Positions 1 through 6,323 of a stretch of DNA of 20,905 bases are shown here, piece by piece. The DNA is from Bacillota bacterium (GTDB lineage: Bacteria; Bacillota; Clostridia; Lachnospirales; Lachnospiraceae): contig JAEZGK010000059.1 in the NCBI GenBank assembly GCA_023437365.1, positions 1 to 20,905 of the forward strand. The letters are read 5' to 3'. A model generated the notes under the pieces. The model did no database searches and was not told where the DNA came from. It saw only the letters and a program-made list of their open reading frames with translations. How positions within the stretch are numbered: the stretch's first letter is position 1; every line of letters starts with the position of its first letter. The translations under genes and the position numbers were made by a program.

Positions 1-125
1 TGCGTCCTATTACATAAAAACGCTCCGCATAGCGAACAAGTTCGCTTTGGGATGCGCACCTCAGCGAATAAACGCTTATTGCATAAGCGTTCGGAAGTTA
101 TTGCTTCGCAATCCGCTCGGGCGCG
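1..125. repeat. Left copy of 125-bp terminal direct repeat (dispersed hairpin-rich repeat)
   Basis: These 125 bases are identical and in the same orientation to the last 125 bases of the window (20781-20905). The unit contains several perfect dyads: 31-37/40-46 (AGCGAAC, 2-nt loop), 71-79/83-91 (AACGCTTAT, 3-nt loop) and 100-104/108-112 (ATTGC, 3-nt loop). An outer CGCAT/ATGCG pair encloses the first. No coding frame fits it. It is either a dispersed chromosomal repeat at which assembly stopped, or the overlap of a circular contig. The chromosomal housekeeping genes between the copies favour the first. Confidence 0.9.
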
Positions 126-253
126 AAAGTGTCAGTGGGCTGACACTTTGATCTTGACCTAATGAAAGTGCTATACCTACATGCCCCGTTACTATTGCTA
201 TGAAGCCCCCACGACCTGCGGAGCCATGTTAAAGAACATGCAAGCATGTTCTT
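126..253. other. Continuation of hairpin-dense non-coding region
   Basis: The stacked-dyad pattern goes on past the exact repeat. A perfect 10-bp stem (AAAGTGTCAG with a 4-nt loop) lies at 126-149. A second perfect 10-bp stem (AAGAACATGC with an AA loop) lies at 232-253. Neither is followed by a clear T-run, so they do not look like ordinary terminators. The likely reading is that the repeat family is longer than 125 bp and was truncated at the right edge of the window. Function is unknown. Confidence 0.6.
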
Positions 254-442
254 CGGATGCCTCGTAGGCTTGAACGATTATGATATTACATTCGATTCAT
301 GCCGTTTAAAGTATGTTTCGTGCAATAAACAGTTTTTTGGAGTGAAATATGATAGTATTATTACAGTTAATGTGTTATAGAGAAACGCGGAATAATTTGG
401 AACTCAATTCTTATGTGAGAAAAGTTTCAGTAGGAGGAAAAC
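254..442. other. Non-coding stretch upstream of the leader ORF
   Basis: No supported gene, RNA family or convincing -35/-10 pair was seen. It is AT-rich compared with the repeat before it. The promoter of the LRR gene should lie here, but none could be placed with confidence. The 3' end carries an AGGAGGA ribosome binding site (432-438) serving the small ORF that starts at 443. Confidence 0.4.
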
Positions 443-514
443 ATGATAGAGGGTTTTGACCCCTTTCATGATTGTTATGTGCCGCAGTCTGCGGCAGATT
501 GGAGGATATTATGA
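443..514 (+). CDS. 23-residue leader ORF overlapping the LRR gene start
   Basis: An ATG at 443, preceded by AGGAGGA with a 4-nt spacing, opens a 23-codon frame (MIEGFDPFHDCYVPQSAADW followed by three more residues). It stops at TGA 512-514, which overlaps the ATG of the LRR gene at 511 as ATGA. Such overlaps usually give translational coupling. A 7-bp hairpin (480-486/490-496) lies inside the ORF, just before the second ribosome binding site at 501-505, so translation of the leader could open or block that site. No similarity is recognised. It may be a regulatory leader peptide or chance. Confidence 0.4.
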   Translation: MIEGFDPFHDCYVPQSAADWRIL

Positions 515-1662
515 AAAAAGGATTGTATATTGTATTATTTGGTTTGTGTACCCTGCTTAGTATGAGAGTTATGACAATATCGGCCCAAGCAGAGGAGATA
601 AGTCAGTATACCTTCGTGCTGAATCAGAAAGGAACCGGTTATGAGCTACAGAAATTTAATCCCTTTGTGCTTGTGATTGATACGGGAGGAGCTGATTATG
701 AGGTGAAGGATTATGATTACTATGCTGCTCTGATTGCTAAGCAAACTGATAAAACGAAAGCTATTGTACCCGATACCTATAAAGGGAAACCGGTCACTAG
801 CATCGGTGATCTTGCGTTTTTTGGCTGTGTTTATCTTGAGTCAATAGAGCTTCCGGAAAGCGTTGTAAGGATTGGAGATCAAGCCTTTTCCGGGTGTGAA
901 AAGCTGAAGAAAATTAATATACCCAAGAAGCTTACCTATCTGGGGAAAGGTGCGTTCTATAGTTGTAAAGCTCTTGAGACGACCATAGTGCTACCAAACA
1001 GCTTAAAAAAGATTGAAGACACTACCTTTGGTTACTGTTTTGAACTCAAAAAAGTTACACTTCCCAAAAAACTAAAGTCAATTGGTATAGCAGCCTTTGA
1101 AAAATGTGGGAGCCTGACTGAAATAAAGCTTCCGGAGAGTGTAACCTCACTGGGGAACAATGTATTTCAAGAATGTTCCTCCCTCACCGCTATTCAGCTA
1201 CCGTCTAAATTAAAGAAGATACCAAACCTTGCCTTTGCTGAATGCGGTGCACTCGAGGAGATACTCATACCGAAGACAGTCAATAAGATAGGATATGCAG
1301 CCTTTTCTAACTGTGATGCCTTAAAAGAAGTAACCATACCAAAGGGAGTAACGGTACTGGAAGCTCAGACGTTTAATGGATGTAATTCACTTGAAGCAGT
1401 GGAACTGCCCTCCAAATTGACAACTATCGGTGGTGCATGCTTTAATCACTGTGAGTCACTCACATCGCTGACCATACCCGAGACGGTTATGAGCATAGAA
1501 TTAGATGCAATTAGGAATTGTAAAAATCTTACTTGGGTAGAGCTATGTGGTAAACCTAAAAAGGTAGATAAAAGTAATTACGGTCTTGACATATTCAGGG
1601 GAATCTATAGCAGGACCTGGGAAGAGGCCCAGAATGGTAAAAAATTTAAAAGGAATAATTAA
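511..1662 (+). CDS. Secreted leucine-rich-repeat (BspA-like, LRR_5) protein
   Basis: 383 residues. The start at 511 is preferred over a longer TTG frame from 472 because GGAGG (501-505) precedes it and it begins a signal peptide: Lys-Lys, a hydrophobic core, then a likely cleavage after AQA near residue 28. From about residue 90 to 345 there are roughly ten repeats of about 23 residues with the LRR_5 pattern: AF..C..L..I.LP..V..IG. This is the BspA/Treponema-type repeat found in surface proteins of gut and oral anaerobes. There is no LPxTG, SLH or other anchor, so the protein is probably secreted or loosely attached. Such repeats usually mediate binding; the ligand cannot be read from the sequence. 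It overlaps the 23-codon leader by ATGA, and the next gene has its own promoter. Confidence 0.85.
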   Translation: MKKGLYIVLFGLCTLLSMRVMTISAQAEEISQYTFVLNQKGTGYELQKFNPFVLVIDTGGADYEVKDYDYYAALIAKQTDKTKAIVPDTYKGKPVTSIGDLAFFGCVYLESIELPESVVRIGDQAFSGCEKLKKINIPKKLTYLGKGAFYSCKALETTIVLPNSLKKIEDTTFGYCFELKKVTLPKKLKSIGIAAFEKCGSLTEIKLPESVTSLGNNVFQECSSLTAIQLPSKLKKIPNLAFAECGALEEILIPKTVNKIGYAAFSNCDALKEVTIPKGVTVLEAQTFNGCNSLEAVELPSKLTTIGGACFNHCESLTSLTIPETVMSIELDAIRNCKNLTWVELCGKPKKVDKSNYGLDIFRGIYSRTWEEAQNGKKFKRNN

Positions 1663-1720
1663 TATTGGTACAGTACGGCAGAATTTTTTGCGAAAGAAAA
1701 TAGATTAATAAATTAGTAAG

Positions 1721-1729
1721 TGATATAAT
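1721..1729 (+). promoter_or_regulatory. Extended -10 promoter of the serine hydrolase gene
   Basis: TGATATAAT is a perfect extended -10 (TGn plus TATAAT). No good -35 lies at 16-18 bp, which is common for extended -10 promoters. The start of transcription would fall near 1736, about 30 nt before the ATG, and the AAGGAG site at 1751-1756 is correctly placed for the gene at 1766. Confidence 0.6.
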
Positions 1730-1765
1730 GCAATCAAGCTTTATAATTCAAAGGAGAAACTGAAA

Positions 1766-2893
1766 ATGAATTTCGAGAAGATCACTAGCTATTTAAATTC
1801 GCTGGAAGCGGAAGGAATCCCTTCTGTTGATTGCATGATTTACAAAGATCATAAACCGGTGTATCGTCATTATAGCGGTTTTGCTGACAGTGCGAAAACA
1901 AAAAAAATGCAGGGAAATGAATTATATTTGATGTTTTCTGCTACAAAGCTCATCACAATGACGGCCGCATTGCAGCTGGTTGAACAAGGGAAAATAGAGC
2001 TCGATCAACCGGTATCCGCGTATCTGCCTGCTTATGCAGATTTGAAGGTGTTGGAAGAAGGTCAGGTTAAGCCTGCTAAGAAGGAATTGCTAGTGAAGCA
2101 CTTGCTTTCTATGCAATCAGGATTAGATTATGATTTACAACGTTCCGGGATTGTACGTATTATGAAAGAAAAAGGACAGAAGGCAACCACGCAGGAATTG
2201 GTTAATTCCTTTATTGAATCGCCCCTTCAATTCGAACCCGGAGAACATTTTCTATATAGCTTAAGTCATGATGTAGTTGGTGCCATTATTGAAGTGGTAT
2301 CTGGAATGAGTCTGAAGGAGTACTTTTCACAGAACATATTCGGACCGCTGGAGATGAAGGACACCTATTTTGCCAAGCCGATCAATGAGAATGAACGGCT
2401 GGCGGCGCAGTATATGTATGATAATGACAAGCATATAGCAACAGAAATGGAGCTCTCCTGTTGCTATCAGCTATCAGAAAGCTATGAGAGCGGTGGAGCA
2501 GGACTGATTAGCTGTGTGGAGGACTATGGTAAATTTGCGGATACACTGGCATGCAAAGGATTGAGTGCCAAGGGAGTACGGATTCTACAGGAAGAAACCA
2601 TAGAGCTCATGAGAACTAATCTATTGGGTCCTGTCCAGAGAGAGGAAATCGTGAATCAGATGGGCAGAGTAGGCTATGGTTATGGCTGCGGTGTACAGGT
2701 ACTTTTAGATCCCGAGGAATGTAATGCCAAAGCGCCCCGTGGTGTGTTTGGCTGGGATGGTGCAGCAGGAGCCTATGTCATCATGGACCCCGACAACCGA
2801 ATCGCTCTGGTGTATATTCAGCATGTGAGAGGTTGCGGTTATGCTTATTCGACGGTTCATCCTATGCTGAGAGATTTATTATATACTGAATAA
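1766..2893 (+). CDS. Serine hydrolase of the beta-lactamase / class C PBP family (PF00144)
   Basis: 375 residues. The SxxK nucleophile motif is S58-A-T-K61, set in the usual MFSATK context before a helix. The second motif is Y164-S-L, at the place of YxN/YxS, and the third motif (KTG/HTG position) is the G329-W-D-G-A-A-G run typical of the EstB/LACTB-like branch. The family includes D-aminopeptidases, esterases and PBP4*-like carboxypeptidases, so beta-lactamase activity should not be assumed. No signal peptide is visible, which suggests a cytoplasmic enzyme and argues against a secreted resistance factor. AAGGAG at 1751-1756 and an extended -10 at 1721-1729 support a single-gene unit. The substrate is unknown. 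Confidence 0.85.
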   Translation: MNFEKITSYLNSLEAEGIPSVDCMIYKDHKPVYRHYSGFADSAKTKKMQGNELYLMFSATKLITMTAALQLVEQGKIELDQPVSAYLPAYADLKVLEEGQVKPAKKELLVKHLLSMQSGLDYDLQRSGIVRIMKEKGQKATTQELVNSFIESPLQFEPGEHFLYSLSHDVVGAIIEVVSGMSLKEYFSQNIFGPLEMKDTYFAKPINENERLAAQYMYDNDKHIATEMELSCCYQLSESYESGGAGLISCVEDYGKFADTLACKGLSAKGVRILQEETIELMRTNLLGPVQREEIVNQMGRVGYGYGCGVQVLLDPEECNAKAPRGVFGWDGAAGAYVIMDPDNRIALVYIQHVRGCGYAYSTVHPMLRDLLYTE

Positions 2894-3052
2894 GTAATCT
2901 ATCAAGCGAAGCTACAAAACTTTGGTGTTTAAAGCTTGTCGTGAAAGTATTTCAAGTTCCGTGTATGCTCAAAAAACCAAGGATAATTATGTTGATAGTT
3001 ATTAAGGGCAGAGCCTGATTTTTAGAAGCTGTCTTAAAATATTAGCAAATAA
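2894..3052. other. Gap between hydrolase and palindromic element
   Basis: No gene is supported. A weak imperfect dyad (CAAGC near 2904 with GCTTG near 2936) follows the stop codon but has no T-run. Termination for the hydrolase may instead be supplied by the large palindrome starting at 3053. Confidence 0.35.
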
Positions 3053-3272
3053 AAAAGGGGTTGTTGCAAAACATTTTGTTAGCCAGAGTAAGGATACAGG
3101 CATCCCGTCATGCACTGTTTGCCGGACAGCTTGTCGATATTGTTTGATCAGAAGCGAACATTTATGTTCGATTATGACAAACAATATTGATAGGATGTCA
3201 GGGAACCAGTGTGTTAGGGATGCCTGTATCCTTACTCGTTACTATTCAAGAAGTTTTGCAACAGCCCCTTTT
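3053..3272. repeat. 220-bp palindromic MITE-like element
   Basis: The whole stretch is one imperfect palindrome centred at 3162.5. The outer 20 bp match (AAAAGGGG[T/C]TGTTGCAAAAC) with one difference. A 21-bp block (3086-3106 versus 3217-3237) is perfect, and the centre is a perfect CGAACAT/ATGTTCG hairpin at 3155-3170. Intermediate segments such as CACTG..TT and ATATTGTTTG also pair, with small indels. The GGGGCTGTTGCAAAA tip resembles terminal inverted repeats of several insertion-sequence families; this is from memory, not a search. No transposase is encoded and no clear target duplication was found. It lies between convergent genes; on the minus strand the arm ends in CCCC followed by six T, so it could terminate transcription from both sides. 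Confidence 0.75.
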
Positions 3273-3339
3273 ATATATTATTGTATTATAAGCAACCCCT
3301 TGGTCATATTCATTTGCAACAGCCACCGGTTAGGACAGC

Positions 3340-4134
3340 CTATGCCAGGATTGCTTTATCGTTGGCGAATTCTTCACCCGATACCACCTCGAACTGATGC
3401 ATCAGATCGGCTATGGTGAGCTTTTTCTTCTCCTCACCGCTGATATTTAGGATGACCTTGCCTTCGTGCATCATAATCAAGCGGTTGCCGTGAGCGATAG
3501 CATCCTTCATATTATGGGTTATCATAAGTGTGGTCAGATGATTCTCTGCGATGATCTGATCGGTAATGCGTAGCACCTTTTCTGCGGTCTTCGGGTCCAG
3601 TGCTGCCGTATGCTCATCCAAGAGCAGAAGCTTAGGCTGCTGAAGAGTTGCCATCAGCAAGGTGAGCGCCTGACGCTGACCACCGGACAGCAGACCGACC
3701 TTTGAGGTCAGACGATCCTCCAGTCCCAGATCCAGAAGCTTTAAAAGCTCACGATATTTCTCCTTCTCCTGTCTGGTAATGCTCCACCCTAAGGTACGTC
3801 GTTTGCCGCGGCGAGCAGCTAGTGCCAGATTCTCTTCAATTTCAAGGGTAGCAGCGGTACCGGTCATCGGATCCTGAAATACACGACCCAGAAATGCAGC
3901 TCTTTTATGCTCAGGGATTCCGGTGATGTTCTGTCCATCCAGTACGATGGCACCCTGGTCTACAGGCCAGACTCCGGCAACAGCATTCAACATGGTTGAT
4001 TTCCCAGCACCATTACCGCCTATGACGGTACAGAAATCACCGGCGTTGATATGAAGATTGACTCCATCCAGCGCCACCTTTTCATTAATGGTGCCGGGAT
4101 TAAAAGTCTTGTGAACATCAATAATATCAAGCAT
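3340..4134 (-). CDS. ABC importer ATP-binding protein (TrpZ / COG1101 type)
   Basis: 264 residues when started at 4134, where AAGGAGG (4144-4150, minus strand) lies 9 nt upstream; a longer frame to 4155 overlaps the permease and is less likely. Motifs: Walker A G39-G-N-G-A-G-K45-S-T, Q-loop VFQDP, signature LLSGGQRQ, Walker B LLLLDEHTAALDP with the D-loop, and H-loop MITHNM. The Walker B context DEHTAALDP is characteristic of the ATPase that partners ABC_sub_bind lipoproteins. It powers the permease encoded directly upstream (stop and start are 1 nt apart). It is the last gene of a leftward three-gene unit ending next to the palindromic element. Confidence 0.9.
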   Translation of the reverse strand: MLDIIDVHKTFNPGTINEKVALDGVNLHINAGDFCTVIGGNGAGKSTMLNAVAGVWPVDQGAIVLDGQNITGIPEHKRAAFLGRVFQDPMTGTAATLEIEENLALAARRGKRRTLGWSITRQEKEKYRELLKLLDLGLEDRLTSKVGLLSGGQRQALTLLMATLQQPKLLLLDEHTAALDPKTAEKVLRITDQIIAENHLTTLMITHNMKDAIAHGNRLIMMHEGKVILNISGEEKKKLTIADLMHQFEVVSGEEFANDKAILA

Positions 4135-4135
4135 G

Positions 4136-5104
4136 TTACTGAGCCTCCTTATCATTTCTTGCCTTCAGTGAGGCTGCAGAGATTCTTGCGGTACGCTTGA
4201 AGGAACTAATCCTTTTCCCCTGAAGGTAAGGTACTGCAAGGAAGATTGCTACGATGATTGCCGTAAAAAGCTTTAAATCATTAGGATTCAGCTTTAGCCA
4301 GAGTACTACAGTGACTACGATGTAATAAATCACTCCGCCAAGGACAACAAAGGCCATACGGATTGCGAAATTCATATGACTTCTGAATATGGCATCTCCA
4401 AGTACCTCACCGATGATTACCGCAGCCAGACCGATGACGATGGAACCACGGCCCATATTGATATCAGCAAATCCTTGATATTGTGCCATCAGACCGCCTG
4501 CAAGGCATACGATACCGTTCGAGAGAGAAAGCGCAAGGACTTTAGTGAAATCAATATTAATACCATTGGCTTTGCTCATGGCCGGATTACAGCCGGTTGC
4601 ACGAATTGAACAGCCTTGTTCCGTACCAAAATACCAATAAAGAAACGCAATGATAACGATTACAAATAGAACTCCGACAGTAATAGCCTTTGGTATTTCC
4701 TTCAGAGAGACCAGCAGCCAGTATTTCTGTGCATTGACAGGCTGATTTGCAGCCATGTCCATAATATGCAGATTGACGGAATACAAAGCAATCTGAGTTA
4801 AAATACCTGCAAGAATCGGAGGAATACCCAGTGCAGTATGTAGCAGTCCGGTGATCATACCGGCAACAAGACCGGCTAGGACTGCAACAAGCAAAGCAAC
4901 CGGGACAGGAAAGCCTGCAACAACCAACATGACGGTAACGGCACCGCCGGTTGCAAAGGAACCATCAACAGTAAGATCTGCAAAATTTAACAAACGGAAG
5001 GTAATATATACACCTAACGCCATGATGCCCCAGAGTAAGCCTTGCGCCACTGAGCCGGGGAGAGCACTCAACAGATAAAGTGGATTGAGGGCGATGATAC
5101 TCAT
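4136..5104 (-). CDS. ABC importer permease (TrpY / COG4120 type, BPD_transp_2-like)
   Basis: 322 residues with about eight or nine hydrophobic segments, beginning GSVAQGLLWGIMALGVYITF and containing the segment LNFADLTVDGSFATGGAVTV typical of this permease group, which is related to branched-chain amino acid permeases. A basic C-terminal tail (KRTARISAASLKARNDK) should face the cytoplasm. The start at 5104 has AGGAGG at 5111-5116 on the minus strand. The gene sits 20 nt after the lipoprotein gene and 1 nt before the ATPase. It should form the membrane channel of one importer with these two. Substrate is inferred only from family members known to move aromatic amino acids. Confidence 0.9.
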   Translation of the reverse strand: MSIIALNPLYLLSALPGSVAQGLLWGIMALGVYITFRLLNFADLTVDGSFATGGAVTVMLVVAGFPVPVALLVAVLAGLVAGMITGLLHTALGIPPILAGILTQIALYSVNLHIMDMAANQPVNAQKYWLLVSLKEIPKAITVGVLFVIVIIAFLYWYFGTEQGCSIRATGCNPAMSKANGINIDFTKVLALSLSNGIVCLAGGLMAQYQGFADINMGRGSIVIGLAAVIIGEVLGDAIFRSHMNFAIRMAFVVLGGVIYYIVVTVVLWLKLNPNDLKLFTAIIVAIFLAVPYLQGKRISSFKRTARISAASLKARNDKEAQ

Positions 5105-5124
5105 AACATTCCTCCTAAAACTGG

Positions 5125-6117
5125 TTATTCTACTGTGATTGCCTCGTAGTTGTCAGGAATTGTGACACCCAGATTGGCAGCACGGTCAGCCATATATTTA
5201 TAAGTTACCTTTGGAGCATATTGAATGTCCATCTTTGATACATCAGCACCGTTAACCAGGATTTCGTAAGCCATCTTACCGGTGGAGTATCCGATATCGT
5301 AGTAGCTGATGGAAAGGGTAGCGATACCACAGCCCTTACAGATACCTTCTTCTCCTGCGATCACAGGAATTCCGGCAGGCTCAGTCACATTATTGATGGC
5401 CTCGGCACAGGAGGCTGCTGTGTTGTCAGTGGGAATGTAGATTACATCGCTGCCCTGGCAGGCACTCTGTGCTACAGAAGCAACATCGTTGGAGTCTGCA
5501 AAGGTATATTCGGTACAGGTATAACCCATATCCTTCAGATAAGCGGTAATCGTGGTTGACTGATACTTGGAGTTTGCCTCGGCAGAGCAGTAAAGAATAC
5601 CGATATTTTTTGCATTCGGGAATAATTCCTTAATCATGTTCGCCTGCTGATCAAGAGGAGCAAGATCTGAGGTACCGGAAACATTGGAGCCGGTCACACC
5701 GTTCCAATTATCAATATCCAGGGCAGTGGCATAGTCCGTAATGGAGGTGCCGAGGATGGGGATGGTATTGGTTGCAGAGACAGCTGCCTGCAGAGCAGGA
5801 GTGGCATTGGCCATAATTAAGTCATACTGACTGGAAACAAACTGATTGCTAATGGTAGCACAGGTAGCAGAATCTCCTGATGCGTTCTGCTCGTCAAATT
5901 CAACCTTATCTCCCAACTTCTCAGTCAGAGCATCACGAAAACCCTTTGTGGCTGCATCAAGAGCTTCATGCTGTACCAGCTGGACGATACCAACCTTATA
6001 TGTAGTCTTAGAATCGGCAGCAGAACCTTCTTTACTGGTTTCAGTACTGGAACTGCTGCAGGCAGTCAGGCTGAGAACCATTGCCATGGACAGCATAATA
6101 GAAATTATTTTTTTCAT
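5125..6117 (-). CDS. Substrate-binding lipoprotein, ABC_sub_bind family (TrpX-like)
   Basis: 330 residues. The N-terminus is a lipoprotein signal: MKK, a hydrophobic stretch, then lipobox L17-T-A-C20, followed by a Ser/Thr-rich linker. The mature part begins YKVGIVQLVQHEALDAATKGF and includes IMANATPALQAAVSAT, which are hallmark segments of PF04392 (COG2984). Described members include a tryptophan-linked protein in streptococci and the tyrosine-binding lipoprotein CD0873 of Clostridioides difficile, so an aromatic amino acid is a reasonable guess, but binding residues cannot be judged here. First gene of the unit; AGGAGGG (6126-6132, minus strand) precedes the ATG, and a promoter lies at 6181-6210. 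No T-box or trp leader is visible upstream. Confidence 0.88.
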   Translation of the reverse strand: MKKIISIMLSMAMVLSLTACSSSSTETSKEGSAADSKTTYKVGIVQLVQHEALDAATKGFRDALTEKLGDKVEFDEQNASGDSATCATISNQFVSSQYDLIMANATPALQAAVSATNTIPILGTSITDYATALDIDNWNGVTGSNVSGTSDLAPLDQQANMIKELFPNAKNIGILYCSAEANSKYQSTTITAYLKDMGYTCTEYTFADSNDVASVAQSACQGSDVIYIPTDNTAASCAEAINNVTEPAGIPVIAGEEGICKGCGIATLSISYYDIGYSTGKMAYEILVNGADVSKMDIQYAPKVTYKYMADRAANLGVTIPDNYEAITVE

Positions 6118-6180
6118 ATGAATAACCCTCCTATATAAATTCTGGAATTTATCACTTTATAGTGCTAAAGCGATATGAGA

Positions 6181-6210
6181 ATTATATATCAAGTAGTTAT
6201 AGAAAGTCAA
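6181..6210 (-). promoter_or_regulatory. Promoter of the TrpXYZ-type importer operon
   Basis: On the minus strand TTGACT (6205-6210) is followed after 18 bp by TATAAT (6181-6186). The start of transcription would be near 6174, about 57 nt before the lipoprotein ATG. The short leader leaves no room for a T-box or attenuator. It is divergent from the copA promoter, whose -35 begins at 6252. Confidence 0.65.
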
Positions 6211-6251
6211 TAATCTCGATTAATATTTATGATTGTTTATTACTTTTATAG

Positions 6252-6280
6252 TTGACATTTTTACAAGTAAGACTTATGCT
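6252..6280 (+). promoter_or_regulatory. Promoter of the copA-copZ-csoR operon
   Basis: TTGACA (6252-6257), a 17-bp spacer, then TATGCT (6275-6280). The predicted start of transcription near 6287 falls at the edge of the G/C-tract dyad at 6290-6306, so a bound repressor would block initiation. The TTG of this -35 is also the first codon of an open frame running into copA, which is why that longer start is rejected. Confidence 0.75.
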
Positions 6281-6289
6281 ATATACATA

Positions 6290-6306
6290 CACCCCCCCTG
6301 GGGGTG
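6290..6306 (+). promoter_or_regulatory. Probable CsoR operator
   Basis: A dyad CACCCCC, 3 nt, GGGGGTG sits just downstream of the -10 and covers the predicted transcription start. Known CsoR operators are short palindromes with C-tract/G-tract arms of this kind. A CsoR with intact Cu(I) ligands is encoded as the third gene of the same operon (8948-9211). Copper binding should release the repressor, making the loop self-regulating. Confidence 0.75.
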
Positions 6307-6323
6307 GGGATAGGAGGTGGATG

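Noticed and set aside
1766..2893. Antibiotic-resistance beta-lactamase
   Set aside because: Only the family fold motifs are present; there is no signal peptide and the third motif is of the esterase/aminopeptidase-like type.
3002..3419. Overlapping short ORFs of 60 and 91 codons on opposite strands, with similar protein sequences (FATTPF / FATAPF)
   Set aside because: They are similar because both read through the arms of the 220-bp palindrome. Neither has a ribosome binding site worth noting, and one runs into the importer ATPase gene.
6252..6323. Longer copA start at TTG 6252
   Set aside because: That codon is part of the -35 box, and the extension would be encoded by the promoter and operator. 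AGGAGG at 6312 points to 6324.
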